DNA from: UBA1046 sp964624395
GTDB lineage: Bacteria > Bacillota > Clostridia > Saccharofermentanales > DTU023
Length of the DNA: 64,000 nt
Direction: 5' to 3'
Assembly: GCA_964624395.1 (NCBI GenBank)
Contig: CAZUWY010000001.1
Span: 1-64,000, forward strand
Below are positions 34,564 through 43,421 of the stretch, one piece after another (the stretch's first letter is position 1; each line of letters starts with the position of its first letter). The notes beneath the pieces were generated by a model, which worked only from the letters and a program-made list of their open reading frames with translations, searched no databases and had not been told where the DNA came from. The position numbers were made by a program, and so were the translations under genes.

Positions 34564-35922
34564 TCAGCCTTCCTTGAGGATGTCGCTAATATCTTGAAGA
34601 TTGGGTTTTGAAGTGACCAAGATCACACTGTCGCCCTGGCGCAGATAATCATTTCCATCCGGGAAGATAATATTTCTTCCCCGCAAGATACCGAGGATCA
34701 ATAAGCCTTCTTTAGTTTCCAGAGTACGCAGAGGTTTTTCGCAGACCTCGCTGGCAGAGGCGATTTTGAATTGCAAAGCCTCCACTTTACCCCCCGAAAT
34801 CCTATAGAGGGCTTCGATGCCTGAGCCGGCCGTATTCTGCCTGGAGCGGACAAAGCTTAAGATATGGTCTGTGATCAAGTCACTGGGGGTGACAATAGCC
34901 TGCAGGCCGGTATTTGCCAAAACCTTTAAGAGATTGGTGCGGTTTACTTTGGTAATCGTATTTTTTACCCCCTGCTGGGAGGCATAAAGAGAGATCAAAA
35001 GATTTTCCTCATCAATACCGGTAAGAGAGATGACAGAATCGAAATTTTGCATGCGCTCTTCCCGCAAAACTCTTTGATCCGTGCCGTCAGCACAGATCAC
35101 TTCAGTCTCGGGATGACGGGCGGCCAGAAAATCTGCAATCGCTTCATTATTTTCGATCAGCTTCGCCCTTATTTTGTGCTTTTTCAGGCCGGGGAGCAGG
35201 TAGCGTGTGATTCTTCCCCCGCCAACTATCAGGACAGATTTAGGCCTGTCTATCCTGTGATTGTTATTGTGCATAAATTTTAAGATCTCCTCTGACCTGC
35301 CGGTCAGATAAAGGCGATCTTTTTCTTTCAGTACGAAGCTGCCGCCGGGAATAAATAAATCGTTTCCTCTCTCCACCACCCCGATCAGCACATTGCCATA
35401 GCCTCTGCCGATCTTGGTCAGGCTCTGATTGACAAAGATTGAATCCTCCGGCAGCTCGGTTTGGACAATAAACAGTTTGCCCCGACCAAAATGCTCGACG
35501 CTTAAAGCCGCCGGAAAAATCATCATCTGTTCGATTTCTCTGGCCGCTTCAGCATCAGGGTTGATCATCAGATCAATGCCCAGCGATTCACGCAAAAAAT
35601 CCAGCTGGACTGAATACTCGGGACTTCTCACTCTGGCAATCACATAGCGGGCGCCGATTTTCTTGGCTGTGATAGCTGCAATTATATTGGTCTCGTCATC
35701 TGGAGTTACAGCAATGAAAATATCGCAGCTATCTACACCGGCCTCCAGCTGGACATCAAGATAGGAACCGCCGCCGGATATGCCCGTGACATCTGTTGAG
35801 AGGATCAGCTTTTTTAATTTATCGTCATCCTGATCCATCGCGATAATATCGTGTTCTTCCCGGTTTAGAGCATGGCAGAGCAGTTCGCCAACTTTTCCCA
35901 GACCACAGATTGCAATCTTCAT
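34564..35922 (-). CDS. trkA: Trk system regulatory subunit TrkA
   Basis: Cytoplasmic NAD(H)/ATP-binding gating ring protein, 452 residues. Two RCK modules are present: the first opens with MKIAICGLGKVGELL and the second near residue 231 with VLIVGGGRITRYLLP. Each is followed by its RCK-C subdomain, for example EDSIFVNQSLTKIG and KPLRTLETKEGLLILGI. Acidic ends of the second strands (MDQDD, IENNE) bind nucleotide ribose. It is the first gene of the trkA-trkH pair. Confidence 0.95.
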   Translation of the reverse strand: MKIAICGLGKVGELLCHALNREEHDIIAMDQDDDKLKKLILSTDVTGISGGGSYLDVQLEAGVDSCDIFIAVTPDDETNIIAAITAKKIGARYVIARVRSPEYSVQLDFLRESLGIDLMINPDAEAAREIEQMMIFPAALSVEHFGRGKLFIVQTELPEDSIFVNQSLTKIGRGYGNVLIGVVERGNDLFIPGGSFVLKEKDRLYLTGRSEEILKFMHNNNHRIDRPKSVLIVGGGRITRYLLPGLKKHKIRAKLIENNEAIADFLAARHPETEVICADGTDQRVLREERMQNFDSVISLTGIDEENLLISLYASQQGVKNTITKVNRTNLLKVLANTGLQAIVTPSDLITDHILSFVRSRQNTAGSGIEALYRISGGKVEALQFKIASASEVCEKPLRTLETKEGLLILGILRGRNIIFPDGNDYLRQGDSVILVTSKPNLQDISDILKEG

Positions 35923-35940
35923 CTTCTGCCTCTACTGCTT

Positions 35941-36978
35941 TCAGGCCAGTAAAGCCTTCAGTGTAGCAACGGCCTTGTCGATATCTTTCCTGTCGATGTC
36001 CTTATGAGTGGCCCAGCGCCATTCAAGTTCATCCTCCTGCCCGTTGATTAGAATTTTCTCGCGGGCAAAAAGTTCAGGCAGCCGGTCCAAAAGATCTTTG
36101 TCTTTATCGATGACAAAAAAGACCAGATTGATATCCAGGCGTTCAGTAAAAACTTTAACGGCAGCCAGCTCATTTAGCTTTTCTGCCAGATAGATTGCAT
36201 TTTCATGATCCTCTTTTAATCTGGCCGGCATCTTCTGCAAAGCAATAAGAGCGGGCGCAGCAATGCAGCCGGTCTGTCTCATGCCGCCGCCTAAGAGTTT
36301 TCTCCATTTGCGTGCTTTTTGCACAAGCTCATAAGGCCCGGCAAACATACTGCCTATCGGAGCAGCCAGGCCTTTGGAAACACAGACATTTACTGTGTCC
36401 GTATAGCGGGTGATCTCTTTTACATCAATATTTTGGGCAACCGCGGCGTTGAATATCCTGGCTCCGTCCAGATGAACCGGCAGCTGATGCCTTTTAGCGA
36501 TCTCATAGATCTCTTTCATGATTTTCTGGGGGACAACTTTGCCGTTGGACAGGGCATTTTCCATACAGATAAGCCCTGTTTCAGGCTGGTGGATATCGTC
36601 AGGCCTGATGGCGGCTTCAATCTTTTCGGCCTCAGGAAGATCGCCGGAAAAATTGACCGTTTTCATGCTGACTCCGGATATGACAGCAGCTCCACCGACC
36701 TCATGGACAAAGATATGGGCTTCAGAACCGAGTATTATCTCCTGTCCTCTTTGTGTGTGCACCAGTACGCCCAGCTGATTTCCCATTGTGCCGCTGGGAA
36801 CAAAGAGAGCTGCCTCCATGCCCAGAATCTCAGCTGCATATGCTTCCAGTTCATTGGTGGCCGGATCGTCCTGGTAGACATCATCGCCCAGCCCGGCCTC
36901 AAGCATGGCTTTTCTCATCTCCGGGGTTGGATGCGTGACGGTGTCACTTCTTAAATCTATTAAGCCCAGTTCATTCAT
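35941..36978 (-). CDS. ltaE: Low-specificity threonine aldolase
   Basis: PLP enzyme splitting threonine or allo-threonine into glycine and acetaldehyde; 345 residues. Motifs are IDLRSDTVTHPTPEMRKAM at the N-terminus, FVPSGTMGNQLG, HLDGARIFNAA with the PLP aspartate, and the Schiff-base Lys in NVCVSKGLAAPIGS. MRQTG and the catalytic Arg region near the C-terminus (WRWATH) are present. The ATG follows GAGG with 8 bases between; a GTG three codons earlier lies inside that site. It is divergent from aspS and fits the amino-acid-fermenting theme. Confidence 0.92.
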   Translation of the reverse strand: MNELGLIDLRSDTVTHPTPEMRKAMLEAGLGDDVYQDDPATNELEAYAAEILGMEAALFVPSGTMGNQLGVLVHTQRGQEIILGSEAHIFVHEVGGAAVISGVSMKTVNFSGDLPEAEKIEAAIRPDDIHQPETGLICMENALSNGKVVPQKIMKEIYEIAKRHQLPVHLDGARIFNAAVAQNIDVKEITRYTDTVNVCVSKGLAAPIGSMFAGPYELVQKARKWRKLLGGGMRQTGCIAAPALIALQKMPARLKEDHENAIYLAEKLNELAAVKVFTERLDINLVFFVIDKDKDLLDRLPELFAREKILINGQEDELEWRWATHKDIDRKDIDKAVATLKALLA

Positions 36979-37089
36979 TTTTTGCACCTCTAAAAATCTA
37001 CTTCCCCTGCTAAAATGGGGTAAAGTTTGTTATTCTAAGCTATAGATTAACCCTTTTAGATCGATAACTCCAGATAATATAATTACTGC

Positions 37090-37118
37090 TTGAAAGTGAA
37101 AGTCTGAAACTATATAAA
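37090..37118 (+). promoter_or_regulatory. Promoter of the aspS-gatC/gatA/gatB operon
   Basis: TTGAAA (37090-37095) and TATAAA (37113-37118) are separated by 17 bases and lie about 30 bases before the start codon. No T-box leader is present. Confidence 0.65.
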
Positions 37119-37148
37119 TATATTAGTCCAAATTTTAAGGGAGAATTT

Positions 37149-39257
37149 ATGCTACGCACAGATTATTGCGGTCTGCTGACCGAAAAGGATATTGGCCGTG
37201 AAATTACAGCCTGTGGCTGGGTTTTGGGCAAAAGAGATATGGGCGGGGTGATCTTCATCGATCTGACTGATCACAGCGGCATTTTGCAAATTGTAATCAA
37301 TCCCGAAAATGCAGATGCCAAAAGCTTCAGACTGGCTGAAACCGTCAGGCTGCAATCCGTGATCAAGGTTGAAGGTCTCATGCGCCTGAGGGATGAAGAA
37401 ACAATCAATCCCAAAATCAAGACCGGTACGATTGAGCTGCAGGTAAAAAGAGCCGAACTTTTATCTGCAGCCAGACCGCTGCCCTTTAATCCGCTGGAAA
37501 GCCATTTGATCAGGGAGGATTTGCGCCTCAAGTATCGCTTTTTAGATTTGAGAAATGAACGCATGCAAAAAAATCTGCGTTTCCGCCATAAAATTGCCGG
37601 CCTGATCCGCAATTTCATGGACAAGGAAGGTTTCATCGAGGTGGAAACGCCGATGCTGACCAAGAGTACACCCGAGGGAGCCAGAGATTTTCTCGTCCCC
37701 AGCCGTCAGCACCAGGGCAGCTTCTACGCCTTGCCCCAGTCACCTCAGATATTCAAACAGCTCTTAATGGCAGGCGGAATTGACAAGTACTACCAGATCG
37801 CCCGCTGTTTTCGTGACGAGGATCTGAGGGCGGACCGCCAGCCTGAATTCACCCAGCTCGATTTGGAGATGGCCTTTGTTGAGCAAGAGGATGTCCTGGC
37901 CCTGCTGGAACGCCTGTTCAAATATGTGATGAAAGAGGCCGTTGATCTAGAGATCAAGGAAGCCTTCCCCCGCCTCAGCTGGCAGGAGACCATGGATCTT
38001 TACGGTACGGACAAGCCGGATTTGCGCGTTGCTTTGCCCATAGTCGATCTGACCGCCGAGGCCTCTCAGTCGGATTTTGCTATTTTCAAAAAGGTCATCA
38101 AAGAAGAGGGGCGGGTCAAGGCGATTGTTGTACCTGGCCAGGCCGGCTTCAGCCGCAGCCAAATAGATGAGCTGACAGAATTTGCCATCAGCCAGGGGGC
38201 GGGCGGCATGGCCTGGATAGCCTGGCGGCCGGATGGAGAGATATATTCCATTTTGAACAAGTATTTTTCAGCTGAAGCGCTGGCTAATCTACTGGCCAAA
38301 GCCAAGGCAAAAGCTGGGGACTTTATTCTTTTCTCAGCAGATAAAGAGGAGGTCGTCAGAAAGGTTTTAGGTGCCATCAGGCTAAAATTGGCAGATCTGC
38401 TTGAGCTCAGAGATGACTCATATAAATTCTTGCTGGTGACAGATTTCCCCATGTTTGAATACAGCAGCAGCGAAAAGCGCTACCAGTCGCAGCATCATCC
38501 CTTCACCATGCCCAAGCCGGAAGATATCCCCTATTTGAGCTCAAGCCCGGAAAAGGTATCTTCCCTGGCCTATGATCTTGTCCTTAACGGAGTTGAACTG
38601 GGCTCAGGCTCGATCAGAATACATCAGAGCGAGATTCAAAAGCAGATTTTTACCGCTCTGGGGCTGACTGATGAAGAGATCGAGCGCCGCTTCGGCTTCA
38701 TTCTCAAGGCCTTCTCCTACGGCACCCCGCCGCATGGCGGCTTTGCCTTTGGTCTGGACCGGCTGGTTATGATCTTGCTGGCTGAAGATTCACTGCGTGA
38801 AATCATTGCCTTCCCCAAAGCCAAAGACGCCTCCTGCCCCCTAACCGGAGCACCGGACCAAGTTGACAAAGAGCAGCTGGATGTTTTAGGCATCAGACTG
38901 GCAGATGCTGGCCTGGCTGAAAAATCTTTTGCCGGATCAGATCTGCCCGGCGGCCAGGGCAAAAAAAGCATAGATTTTGATGTCGGTCAGATTGCCAGTA
39001 TCGCCCGTCTTTCTTTCACTGCAGCTGAATTAGAGGAAATGAAAAACAGCCTTGACCATATTCTTGACTGGGCGAGAGATTTTGAAGATGAAAGAGTAGA
39101 ACAGCTGCCTGTTTTGGACAATGTCTATCCAGGGAAGAATGTCTTTCAGACAACAGAGCGAGAAAGACCCACAAGTGAAGAGCTGCTGGCCAATGCACCG
39201 GCCAGCAAGGATGGCTTCTTCTTTGTTCCTGAAGTTATTGCCTTGGAGGAAGAATAA
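37149..39257 (+). CDS. aspS: AspRS-GatC fusion: aspartyl-tRNA synthetase joined to amidotransferase subunit C
   Basis: A 702-residue bifunctional protein. Residues 1-105 are the anticodon-binding OB domain. The class II core has motif 2 YYQIARCFRDEDLRADRQPEFTQ and motif 3 GTPPHGGFAFGLDRL, with the bacterial GAD insertion near 290-420. From about residue 605 (base 38961) the chain continues as GatC: DVGQIASIARLSFTAAELEE and LPVLDNVYPGKNVFQ. GatA and GatB follow, each overlapping by one base. This points to a non-discriminating AspRS that loads Asp on tRNA-Asn and is tethered to the amidotransferase. The positions reported to set discrimination in Pseudomonas (His31, Gly83) are Met and Glu/Thr here, so discrimination cannot be read directly. 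Confidence 0.93.
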   Translation: MLRTDYCGLLTEKDIGREITACGWVLGKRDMGGVIFIDLTDHSGILQIVINPENADAKSFRLAETVRLQSVIKVEGLMRLRDEETINPKIKTGTIELQVKRAELLSAARPLPFNPLESHLIREDLRLKYRFLDLRNERMQKNLRFRHKIAGLIRNFMDKEGFIEVETPMLTKSTPEGARDFLVPSRQHQGSFYALPQSPQIFKQLLMAGGIDKYYQIARCFRDEDLRADRQPEFTQLDLEMAFVEQEDVLALLERLFKYVMKEAVDLEIKEAFPRLSWQETMDLYGTDKPDLRVALPIVDLTAEASQSDFAIFKKVIKEEGRVKAIVVPGQAGFSRSQIDELTEFAISQGAGGMAWIAWRPDGEIYSILNKYFSAEALANLLAKAKAKAGDFILFSADKEEVVRKVLGAIRLKLADLLELRDDSYKFLLVTDFPMFEYSSSEKRYQSQHHPFTMPKPEDIPYLSSSPEKVSSLAYDLVLNGVELGSGSIRIHQSEIQKQIFTALGLTDEEIERRFGFILKAFSYGTPPHGGFAFGLDRLVMILLAEDSLREIIAFPKAKDASCPLTGAPDQVDKEQLDVLGIRLADAGLAEKSFAGSDLPGGQGKKSIDFDVGQIASIARLSFTAAELEEMKNSLDHILDWARDFEDERVEQLPVLDNVYPGKNVFQTTERERPTSEELLANAPASKDGFFFVPEVIALEEE

Positions 39258-40702
39258 TGACTTATAGCAAAATGGATCTTAAAGAACTAAATCAGGGACT
39301 GAGGGCCAAGAAATTTTCAGCATTAGAGCTTTGCCGGCATTATCTGGAAGAGATTAAAAATAATGACAGGCAAATCAATGCCTATATCACAGTAACTGAA
39401 GATGAGGCTCTGGCTCAGGCGGCAGCCTTTGATCTCAACTTTTCTGCCAAGCAAGATCTCCCTTTCCTGGCCGGTATACCCTGTGCCCTGAAAGACAATA
39501 TCTGCACCAAGGGAGTGCTGACCAGCGCTGGCTCAAAAATGCTGGCAAATTTTACCTCCCCCTATGACGCTTTCGCCTGGAGCGAGCTGAAAAAGCAGGG
39601 TGCTGTACTTTTAGGCAAAACCAATCTCGATGAGTTTGCCCTCGGATCCACCACTGAAAGCTCATTTTTCGGCCCGACCAGAAATCCGCTGGATCTCTCC
39701 CGCTCAGCGGGAGGCAGCTCCGGCGGTTCTGCTGCAGCAGTGGCAGGTGGAATGGCGGCCTATGCTCTGGGCTCAGATACCGGCGGTTCTGTCAGGCAGC
39801 CGGCTGCCTACTGCAATCTGGTGGGCATGAGGCCCACCTACGGCCTGGTATCGAGATTAGGTCTGATAGCGCTCGCTGCTTCTATGGATCAGATAGGGCC
39901 AATCACCAGGACGATTGAGGACAATGCCCTGGTCTTAAATGCTATCTCCGGCTATGATCCCGAAGACAGTACCTCCGCCAAGCGAGAAAAAACTGATTAC
40001 ACTGCCGATCTGGGCAAAGAGGTCAAAGGTTTGAAAATTGGCCTGCCGCTGAAGTATCTGGAAGAGAAGATCAGATCTGAACTCAAAGAGGCAATCTTGC
40101 AGGTCGCCCAAAAACTGGAAGGCGCAGGGGCAAAAATTGAGCTCATCGATCCTGATCTAGATCTGGCTCTGCCCTCTTATTACCTTCTCAGCTCCGCTGA
40201 GGCCTCCTCTAGTTTCGGACGCTTTGACGGCATCCATTACGGCTACAGAAGCAAAGACTTTGAGACTTTAGAGGATATTTATTTCAACAGCAGGAAAGAA
40301 GGTTTCGGCCAGGAGGTTAAACGGCGCATTATGCTGGGGACATTGGCTCTAAGCCAAAGCTATTACGAGGATCTATATATCCGGGCGCAAAAGCAGAGAA
40401 CCTTTGTCAAAAATGAGCTGCAAAGGATCCTTGCGCAGGTAGATCTGATCCTGGCCCCGGTCAGCAAGGACATTCCTCCTTTACTGGGTCAGGCGATCTC
40501 GCCGACAGAGCGCTACGAAGCCAGCTTCTTTAATCTCCCGGCAGCCTTGGCCGGCCTGCCGGCTCTCTCCCTGCCCAGCGGATCCGTTGTTGATGGAATG
40601 CCTGTCGGCCTGCAGCTGATCGGATCCCCTTTCAGCGAAGCAATGCTCTACCGGGTAGGACAAGCCAGCCTGACCTTTGACAGCAGCAAGGAGAAAAATT
40701 AA
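39257..40702 (+). CDS. gatA: Asp-tRNA(Asn)/Glu-tRNA(Gln) amidotransferase subunit A
   Basis: The glutaminase subunit, 481 residues, of the amidase signature family. It releases ammonia from glutamine for transfer to mischarged tRNA. The Ser-cisSer-Lys triad is present: Lys in ALKDNICTKG, the first Ser in GSDTGGSVRQPAAY and the other in SAGGSSGGSAAAVAGG. Its start shares one base with the aspS-gatC stop (TAATG), giving coupled translation. Full length and intact. Confidence 0.96.
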   Translation: MTYSKMDLKELNQGLRAKKFSALELCRHYLEEIKNNDRQINAYITVTEDEALAQAAAFDLNFSAKQDLPFLAGIPCALKDNICTKGVLTSAGSKMLANFTSPYDAFAWSELKKQGAVLLGKTNLDEFALGSTTESSFFGPTRNPLDLSRSAGGSSGGSAAAVAGGMAAYALGSDTGGSVRQPAAYCNLVGMRPTYGLVSRLGLIALAASMDQIGPITRTIEDNALVLNAISGYDPEDSTSAKREKTDYTADLGKEVKGLKIGLPLKYLEEKIRSELKEAILQVAQKLEGAGAKIELIDPDLDLALPSYYLLSSAEASSSFGRFDGIHYGYRSKDFETLEDIYFNSRKEGFGQEVKRRIMLGTLALSQSYYEDLYIRAQKQRTFVKNELQRILAQVDLILAPVSKDIPPLLGQAISPTERYEASFFNLPAALAGLPALSLPSGSVVDGMPVGLQLIGSPFSEAMLYRVGQASLTFDSSKEKN

Positions 40703-42135
40703 TGAGCAAATATGAGATGGTCATTGGTCTTGAGGTCCATGTTGAACTGATGACAGATAAAAAAATCACCTGCCAGTGCAAAAACGAATTTGGCGCCAGC
40801 CCTAACAGCAATATCTGCCCCGGCTGCCTGGCTTTACCGGGATCTTTACCGATCTTGAACCGACAGGTGGTCGAATATGCAATCAAAGCGGGGCTGGCCT
40901 GTAATTGCGAGATCTCACCCCATGCCAAAATGGAGAGAAAAAATTATTTTTACCCTGATCTGCCCAAGGCCTACCAAATTACACAGGGGGCGGCACCTCT
41001 TTGTCTGGGCGGTTATCTGGATATTGAAACAGCCGCAGGCAAAAGACGGATCCGTCTTAACCATATCCATATTGAAGAGGATGCCGGCAAGCTAACCCAT
41101 CTTGAAGGTGAAGGCACCCTGGTGGATTTAAACCGGGCTGGTGTCCCCCTGATTGAAATTGTCACCGAACCGGATCTGCGGTCAGCAGCAGAAGCTGATG
41201 CTTTCTTGCGCAAGATCCGTTCCCTGGTGCAATATGCGGGCATTTCAGACGGGCGCATGGAGAGAGGCTCAATGCGCTGCGATGTGAATGTATCGCTAAG
41301 GCCTGAGGGAACTGAGGAGCTCGGCACTAGAACAGAAATGAAAAACATCAATTCTTTCAATTTTGTGGTCAAAGCCATCGAACATGAATACCAGCGGCAA
41401 GTCGAGATATTAAATGCCGGCGGCGTGATTGAACAAGAAACCCGGCGCTTTGATTCGACCACCGGCAGCTCATCCTCTCTGCGCAGCAAAGAAGACGCTA
41501 TGGATTATCGCTATTTTCCCGATCCCGATCTTCTGCCCATTGAAATTAGCCGAGAGGAGGTAGCGAGGCTGAAGCAAGAGATTCCCCGCCTGCCTGATTT
41601 GCGCATAAAAGAATATATTGAGCGCTGGGACCTCACCGGCTACGATGCCGATCTCATTACCAGCGATATCCGTGTAGCTGACTTTTTCGAAGCTGCAGCT
41701 GAACTGACAGATTATGCTAAGATTGCTGCCAATCTTTTGATCGCAGACCTTTTGCCCGATCTGTCCGAAGAGGGGGAGATCCCCCTTGAACCGGCACAGC
41801 TGGCCGAGCTGGCAGATCTGCTGGGCAAATCTGAAATCAACAGCAATACCGGCCGCAGGGTGTTTAAGGCTTTGCTCACGGATACAAAACCCCTAAGCCC
41901 GGCAGAATATATCCTCGAGCATAATCTGGGCCAGATAAATGACCCCCAGGCTTTAAAAAAGATAATTGACAGTGCTTTGGCCAACAGCCAGAAAGCAATT
42001 AAAGATTATAAAGCGGGCAAGAAAATGGCGCTCAAAGCGATCATGGGCCAGGTGATGAAAGCCACTTCGGGCCGCGCTCATCCGATAATGGCGGAAGAAA
42101 TGATCATCGAAAAAATCGCTCAAATACCGGATTAA
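40702..42135 (+). CDS. gatB: Asp-tRNA(Asn)/Glu-tRNA(Gln) amidotransferase subunit B
   Basis: The kinase and tRNA-binding subunit, 477 residues. It activates the mischarged aminoacyl group with ATP and uses ammonia from GatA. The cradle domain begins MVIGLEVHVEL, with the zinc-binding CQC and CPGC pairs near residues 28 and 43. HIEEDAGK, DLNRAGVPLIEIVTEPD and EMKNINSF are family signatures. The C-terminal helical and YqeY-like tail domains (from about 300) end with KATSGRAHPIMAEEMI. One-base overlap with gatA. Confidence 0.96.
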   Translation: MSKYEMVIGLEVHVELMTDKKITCQCKNEFGASPNSNICPGCLALPGSLPILNRQVVEYAIKAGLACNCEISPHAKMERKNYFYPDLPKAYQITQGAAPLCLGGYLDIETAAGKRRIRLNHIHIEEDAGKLTHLEGEGTLVDLNRAGVPLIEIVTEPDLRSAAEADAFLRKIRSLVQYAGISDGRMERGSMRCDVNVSLRPEGTEELGTRTEMKNINSFNFVVKAIEHEYQRQVEILNAGGVIEQETRRFDSTTGSSSSLRSKEDAMDYRYFPDPDLLPIEISREEVARLKQEIPRLPDLRIKEYIERWDLTGYDADLITSDIRVADFFEAAAELTDYAKIAANLLIADLLPDLSEEGEIPLEPAQLAELADLLGKSEINSNTGRRVFKALLTDTKPLSPAEYILEHNLGQINDPQALKKIIDSALANSQKAIKDYKAGKKMALKAIMGQVMKATSGRAHPIMAEEMIIEKIAQIPD

Positions 42136-42303
42136 AGAGATAACTGCTCAGTAGTTTTTATAGCTGGAGAAGTTGGCTGAGCTGTCATCTCCGGCAGCTA
42201 GAGTGATTAATAAATGTTTAATAAATAAAGGTACCACAAGGAACAAAGCTTGCCGGCACAGATGCTTATAATGGCAGTGTAAAAATCTTAGGAGGATGTA
42301 CCT

Positions 42304-42642
42304 ATGGCAGATTATAAGGAATTACTTGACCATACCAATCAGAACAATATGAAAGTGTTTGAGGTTTTGCCCAAGGAGATGAAGGGCTTCATGACATCAC
42401 ATGATGCAGCTTTGGAAGACAAAGTGCTTAACCCCAAGACCAAGGAATTAATTGCCCTGGCAATCGGCATTGCTGTTAAATGCGAACCCTGCATCGTCAG
42501 CCATGTCGGCAGCCTGATCGAGCTTGGTGCCAGCAGAGAAGAAATTGCTGAAACAGTTGGTGTTGCACTCTTTATGGGTGGCGGACCCGCACTTGTATAC
42601 GGCGGCAAAGCTTTAGAGGCTTTTGATCAGCTGAGCAAATAA
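42304..42642 (+). CDS. AhpD-like carboxymuconolactone decarboxylase family protein
   Basis: A 112-residue all-helical protein. It contains the AhpD motif E-X11-C-X2-C-X3-H, here from ELIALAIG to CEPCIVSH, which in AhpD-type proteins gives thiol-disulfide activity against peroxides. The tail GVALFMGGGPALVYGGKALEAF is typical of the small stand-alone members common in anaerobes. A strong TAGGAGGATG site precedes the ATG. It is a single gene with its own terminator. The exact substrate is unknown. Confidence 0.88.
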   Translation: MADYKELLDHTNQNNMKVFEVLPKEMKGFMTSHDAALEDKVLNPKTKELIALAIGIAVKCEPCIVSHVGSLIELGASREEIAETVGVALFMGGGPALVYGGKALEAFDQLSK

Positions 42643-42670
42643 TTCTACTAACTTAAATTTTCAAAAAAAG

Positions 42671-42694
42671 ATGGCTGGCAACAGCCATTTTTTT
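42671..42694 (+). terminator. Terminator of the AhpD-like gene
   Basis: ATGGCTG (42671-42677) pairs with CAGCCAT (42682-42688) across a four-base loop and is followed by six or more T. Confidence 0.92.
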
Positions 42695-42893
42695 GTTGAT
42701 CAGCCAGGGACTTTATTCCTAAAAAGACAAGATTTGCACTAAAGCATCTTCAACTTCAGCCTTGTTTTTTTGTTTTCTGGGCTCAATTTATACTAAAGAT
42801 GAAATAAAATGACTCCCTCGCTCGTTAGATTGATGAAGGAGTTTGGCCGGGTAGTTTAATCTCGAGCAAATAAAAGTTTAGAAAGATGAAATT

Positions 42894-43421
42894 ATGAAGG
42901 ATTTGGAAAAGCAAATTGCAAGGCTCGCCGAAGGAGACATCTCCGCTCTGGGAGATTTATATGAAGAAAGCAAGGCAGCTATCTACGGACTGGCCTTGTC
43001 AATTATAAAAAATCCCCAGGATGCAGAAGACATTATGCAAAACACCTATCTCAAGATCTATCAGTCTTCGCTTTCCTACCAGCCCAGAGGCAGGCCTTTG
43101 GCTTGGATACTTAAGATCACTAGAAATCTAGCCCTAGACAAGCTGCGCTCGATGGCAAGCAAAGAACTGCCGCTGGATAGTGAAATTATCGCTGACAGGG
43201 ATAGCGATTTTTCTGAAGCGGCGCTGGACCGTCTTGTTCTAAGCACTGTCCTAAACAAATTAAGCGAGGAAGAGCGCCAGATTGTAATGCTTCACAGCGT
43301 TGCCAGACTTAAGCACAGGGAAATAGGTGAAATATTAGATATCCCGCTGGGCACAGCGCTCTCCAGATACCACCGCTCATTGGCCAAGCTGCGAAAATTG
43401 TTGGAGGAGGAAAACAAATGA
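42894..43421 (+). CDS. ECF-type RNA polymerase sigma factor
   Basis: A 175-residue sigma-70 family protein with only regions 2 and 4. Region 2 includes IIKNPQDAEDIMQNTYLKIYQ and the region 2.4 WILKITRNLALDKLR. Region 4 is LSEEERQIVMLHSVARLKHREIGEILDIPLGTALSRYHRSLAKLR. Its stop overlaps the start of a membrane anti-sigma factor by four bases (ATGA), the usual pairing. The upstream gap has TATACT (42789-42794) but no convincing -35. A sensing role at the cell envelope follows from the partner. Confidence 0.93.
   Translation: MKDLEKQIARLAEGDISALGDLYEESKAAIYGLALSIIKNPQDAEDIMQNTYLKIYQSSLSYQPRGRPLAWILKITRNLALDKLRSMASKELPLDSEIIADRDSDFSEAALDRLVLSTVLNKLSEEERQIVMLHSVARLKHREIGEILDIPLGTALSRYHRSLAKLRKLLEEENK

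Noticed and set aside
42225..42245. GGTACCAC resembling the T-box antiterminator core TGGNACC
   Set aside because: The surrounding leader is too short and lacks other T-box elements, and the downstream gene is an AhpD-like protein rather than a synthetase or amino-acid gene.
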